Below, piece by piece: positions 4,525 to 5,592 of a stretch of 5,592 nucleotides of DNA (position 1 is the stretch's first letter; the number at the start of each line of letters is the position of its first letter). A program made the position numbers and the translations under genes. Under the pieces are notes generated by a model. It had not been told where the DNA came from. It searched no databases and worked only from the letters and a program-made list of their open reading frames with translations. The stretch lies in contig JACCSZ010000382.1 of assembly GCA_013812695.1 (NCBI GenBank), positions 1-5,592 on the forward strand, given 5' to 3'. The stretch is from Gemmatimonadales bacterium (lineage in GTDB: Bacteria > Gemmatimonadota > Gemmatimonadetes > Gemmatimonadales > GWC2-71-9).

Positions 4525-5592
4525 TCAGGAGTGGGCGGTTCCCAGCAGGGGTCCCAGCGGGAGGCGGAGGCACGCCCGCGCTCCCCCGCCTCGACGCGGC
4601 TCGAGCAGCAGCGCCCCCCCGTGCGCCTCGGCGATCTGGCGGCTGAGCACCAGGCCGATGCCGGTGCCGTTGGCCTTGGTCGTGAAGAACGGGACGAACA
4701 GGTTGCCGGGATCGGGGAGCCCCGGCCCGTCGTCGTCCACCGTCACCTCGACCACCCCGCCGCGGACCCGCCAACCTACGCCGACGTCGCCGCCGGTTTC
4801 GAGCGACGCATCGGCCGCGTTGCGCACCAGGTTGATGAGGAGCTGCTCGAGCTGGTCGCCGTCGGCGGTCACGCTCAGCCGCGGGCCCGCGTCCACCTTC
4901 ACCTCGAGGCGCGTCTCGAGCGCGGCCACCCGGCGCACCCACCCCTCCACGTCCACCGACGCGAGCCGGGGCCGCGGCAGCCGGGCGAGCTGCGCGTACG
5001 CGCCCATGAACCGCGCGAGCGACTCGGAGCGGCCTTCGATGACCTGCAGCCCCGACCGGAGATCCTGCTCCCAATCGGCCGGCCGCGTCGACCGCTCGGC
5101 GAGGCTCCGCAGGCTGCCCGCGATCGACTTAATGGGCGCGAGGGAATTGTTGATCTCGTGCCCCAGCACCCGCACGATGCGCTGCCACGCCGAGCGCTCC
5201 TCGGCCCGGAGCACGCGGCTCAGGTCCGACAGCACGAGCAGCCGGTGCGGCAGTCCATCCTGGCGAAAGGTACTCCCGCGCACTTCCCAGCGCCCCGCGC
5301 CGCCGGCGAACGCGGCTTCGATGGTGCGCGGCGTCTCGCCGTCCAGACAGTCCGCGAGGCCGAGCGCTCCCGCGCCCAGCCCGATCAGCCGTTCGGAGGG
5401 CTGTCCGAGCAGCCGCTCGCCGCCGCGGTTGATGAGCCGGAGCCGCTGGCTGCCGTCGAACGCAAAGACGGCCACGTCGATCTCCTCGATCACGCGGCGG
5501 AGCAACGTCGTGGCCTCGAGCGCGCCCAGGCGTTGCGTGCGCAGCGTGTCGCTCAGCATGTTCACCTCGAGCAGCGCCAGGCTGAGCCCGTC
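4525..5592 (-). CDS. NtrY-like sensor histidine kinase, 3' portion (5' end beyond window)
   Basis: This is the cytoplasmic part of a two-component sensor kinase. From the GTG at 5565, a PAS-like domain covers about residues 22-115 (VFAFDGSQRLRLINRGGERLLG). The dimerisation/phosphoacceptor H-box is VLGHEINNSLAPIK, with His at 5160-5158. The catalytic domain has the N-box (INLVRNAADA), G1 box (DDDGPGLP), F-box (VPFFTTK) and G2 box (GTGIGL), so it looks catalytically complete. The frame stays open upstream of 5565 to the edge (DGLSLALLE before VNMLSDTLRTQRLG), which resembles the linker after a HAMP-type region. The real start and any membrane or sensor domains therefore lie outside the window, and the GTG/ATG pair at 5565/5559 is probably internal. 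Kinases of this type usually pair with an NtrC-like sigma-54 response regulator, which is not present here and would be expected upstream. The stop is 6 bp before the persulfide dioxygenase start. Signal and target are unknown. Confidence 0.92.
   Translation of the reverse strand, partial: DGLSLALLEVNMLSDTLRTQRLGALEATTLLRRVIEEIDVAVFAFDGSQRLRLINRGGERLLGQPSERLIGLGAGALGLADCLDGETPRTIEAAFAGGAGRWEVRGSTFRQDGLPHRLLVLSDLSRVLRAEERSAWQRIVRVLGHEINNSLAPIKSIAGSLRSLAERSTRPADWEQDLRSGLQVIEGRSESLARFMGAYAQLARLPRPRLASVDVEGWVRRVAALETRLEVKVDAGPRLSVTADGDQLEQLLINLVRNAADASLETGGDVGVGWRVRGGVVEVTVDDDGPGLPDPGNLFVPFFTTKANGTGIGLVLSRQIAEAHGGALLLEPRRGGGARACLRLPLGPLLGTAHS

Noticed and set aside
4445..5074. Minus-strand frame inside the kinase gene
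   Set aside because: It is an out-of-frame Gly/Arg/Ala-rich shadow of the kinase ATPase domain, which is fully conserved in the other frame.
5557..5565. GTG (5565) or ATG (5559) as the true kinase start
   Set aside because: The frame continues open to the window edge with kinase-like linker sequence, so the gene is better treated as partial.

Overview
This high-GC window is gene-dense and codes on one strand only: every gene I can support lies on the minus strand. Read in the direction of transcription (high to low coordinate) the order is: (1) the 3' part of an NtrY-like sensor histidine kinase, cut by the right edge of the window; (2) a persulfide dioxygenase-rhodanese fusion protein; (3) a TVP38/TMEM64 (VTT/DedA-like) membrane protein; (4) a FAD/NAD(P)-dependent disulfide oxidoreductase of the family often labelled 'mercuric reductase'; (5) mscL, a large-conductance mechanosensitive channel with a C-terminal zinc ribbon. 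No tRNA, rRNA, CRISPR array, transposase or plus-strand gene is supported.

Layout: kinase and dioxygenase are separated by 6 bp and are probably translationally coupled. A gap of about 180 bp follows (roughly 2906-3087), holding an imperfect inverted repeat with two 26-28 nt arms, probably a dispersed intergenic repeat able to form a large hairpin. The VTT gene and the oxidoreductase overlap by 14 bp. The same two domains occur as one fused polypeptide in other bacteria. A short gap (515-627) with a compact GC hairpin separates the oxidoreductase from mscL. The left end (1-76) holds an AT-rich operator-like palindrome next to a -35-like hexamer, apparently belonging to a gene beyond the left edge.

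Function: the dioxygenase-rhodanese is a sulfide/persulfide-handling enzyme (persulfide to sulfite, with sulfur transfer by rhodanese). The oxidoreductase has a CxxxxC redox disulfide but lacks the extra parts of true MerA. Together with the VTT membrane protein this suggests a thiol/sulfur or envelope redox module behind a two-component sensor. That link is inferred from gene order only.

Organism: GC content, the kinase H-box style, the oxidoreductase N-terminal signature and the intergenic repeat style suggest an aerobic, free-living bacterium, perhaps Gemmatimonadota or a similar soil/sediment phylum. This placement is an impression, not a proof. The genes belong to recognisable families, and I see no clearly new defence or mobile system. 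The more unusual points are the repeat element, the split VTT/oxidoreductase pair, the kinase-dioxygenase coupling and the left-edge operator.
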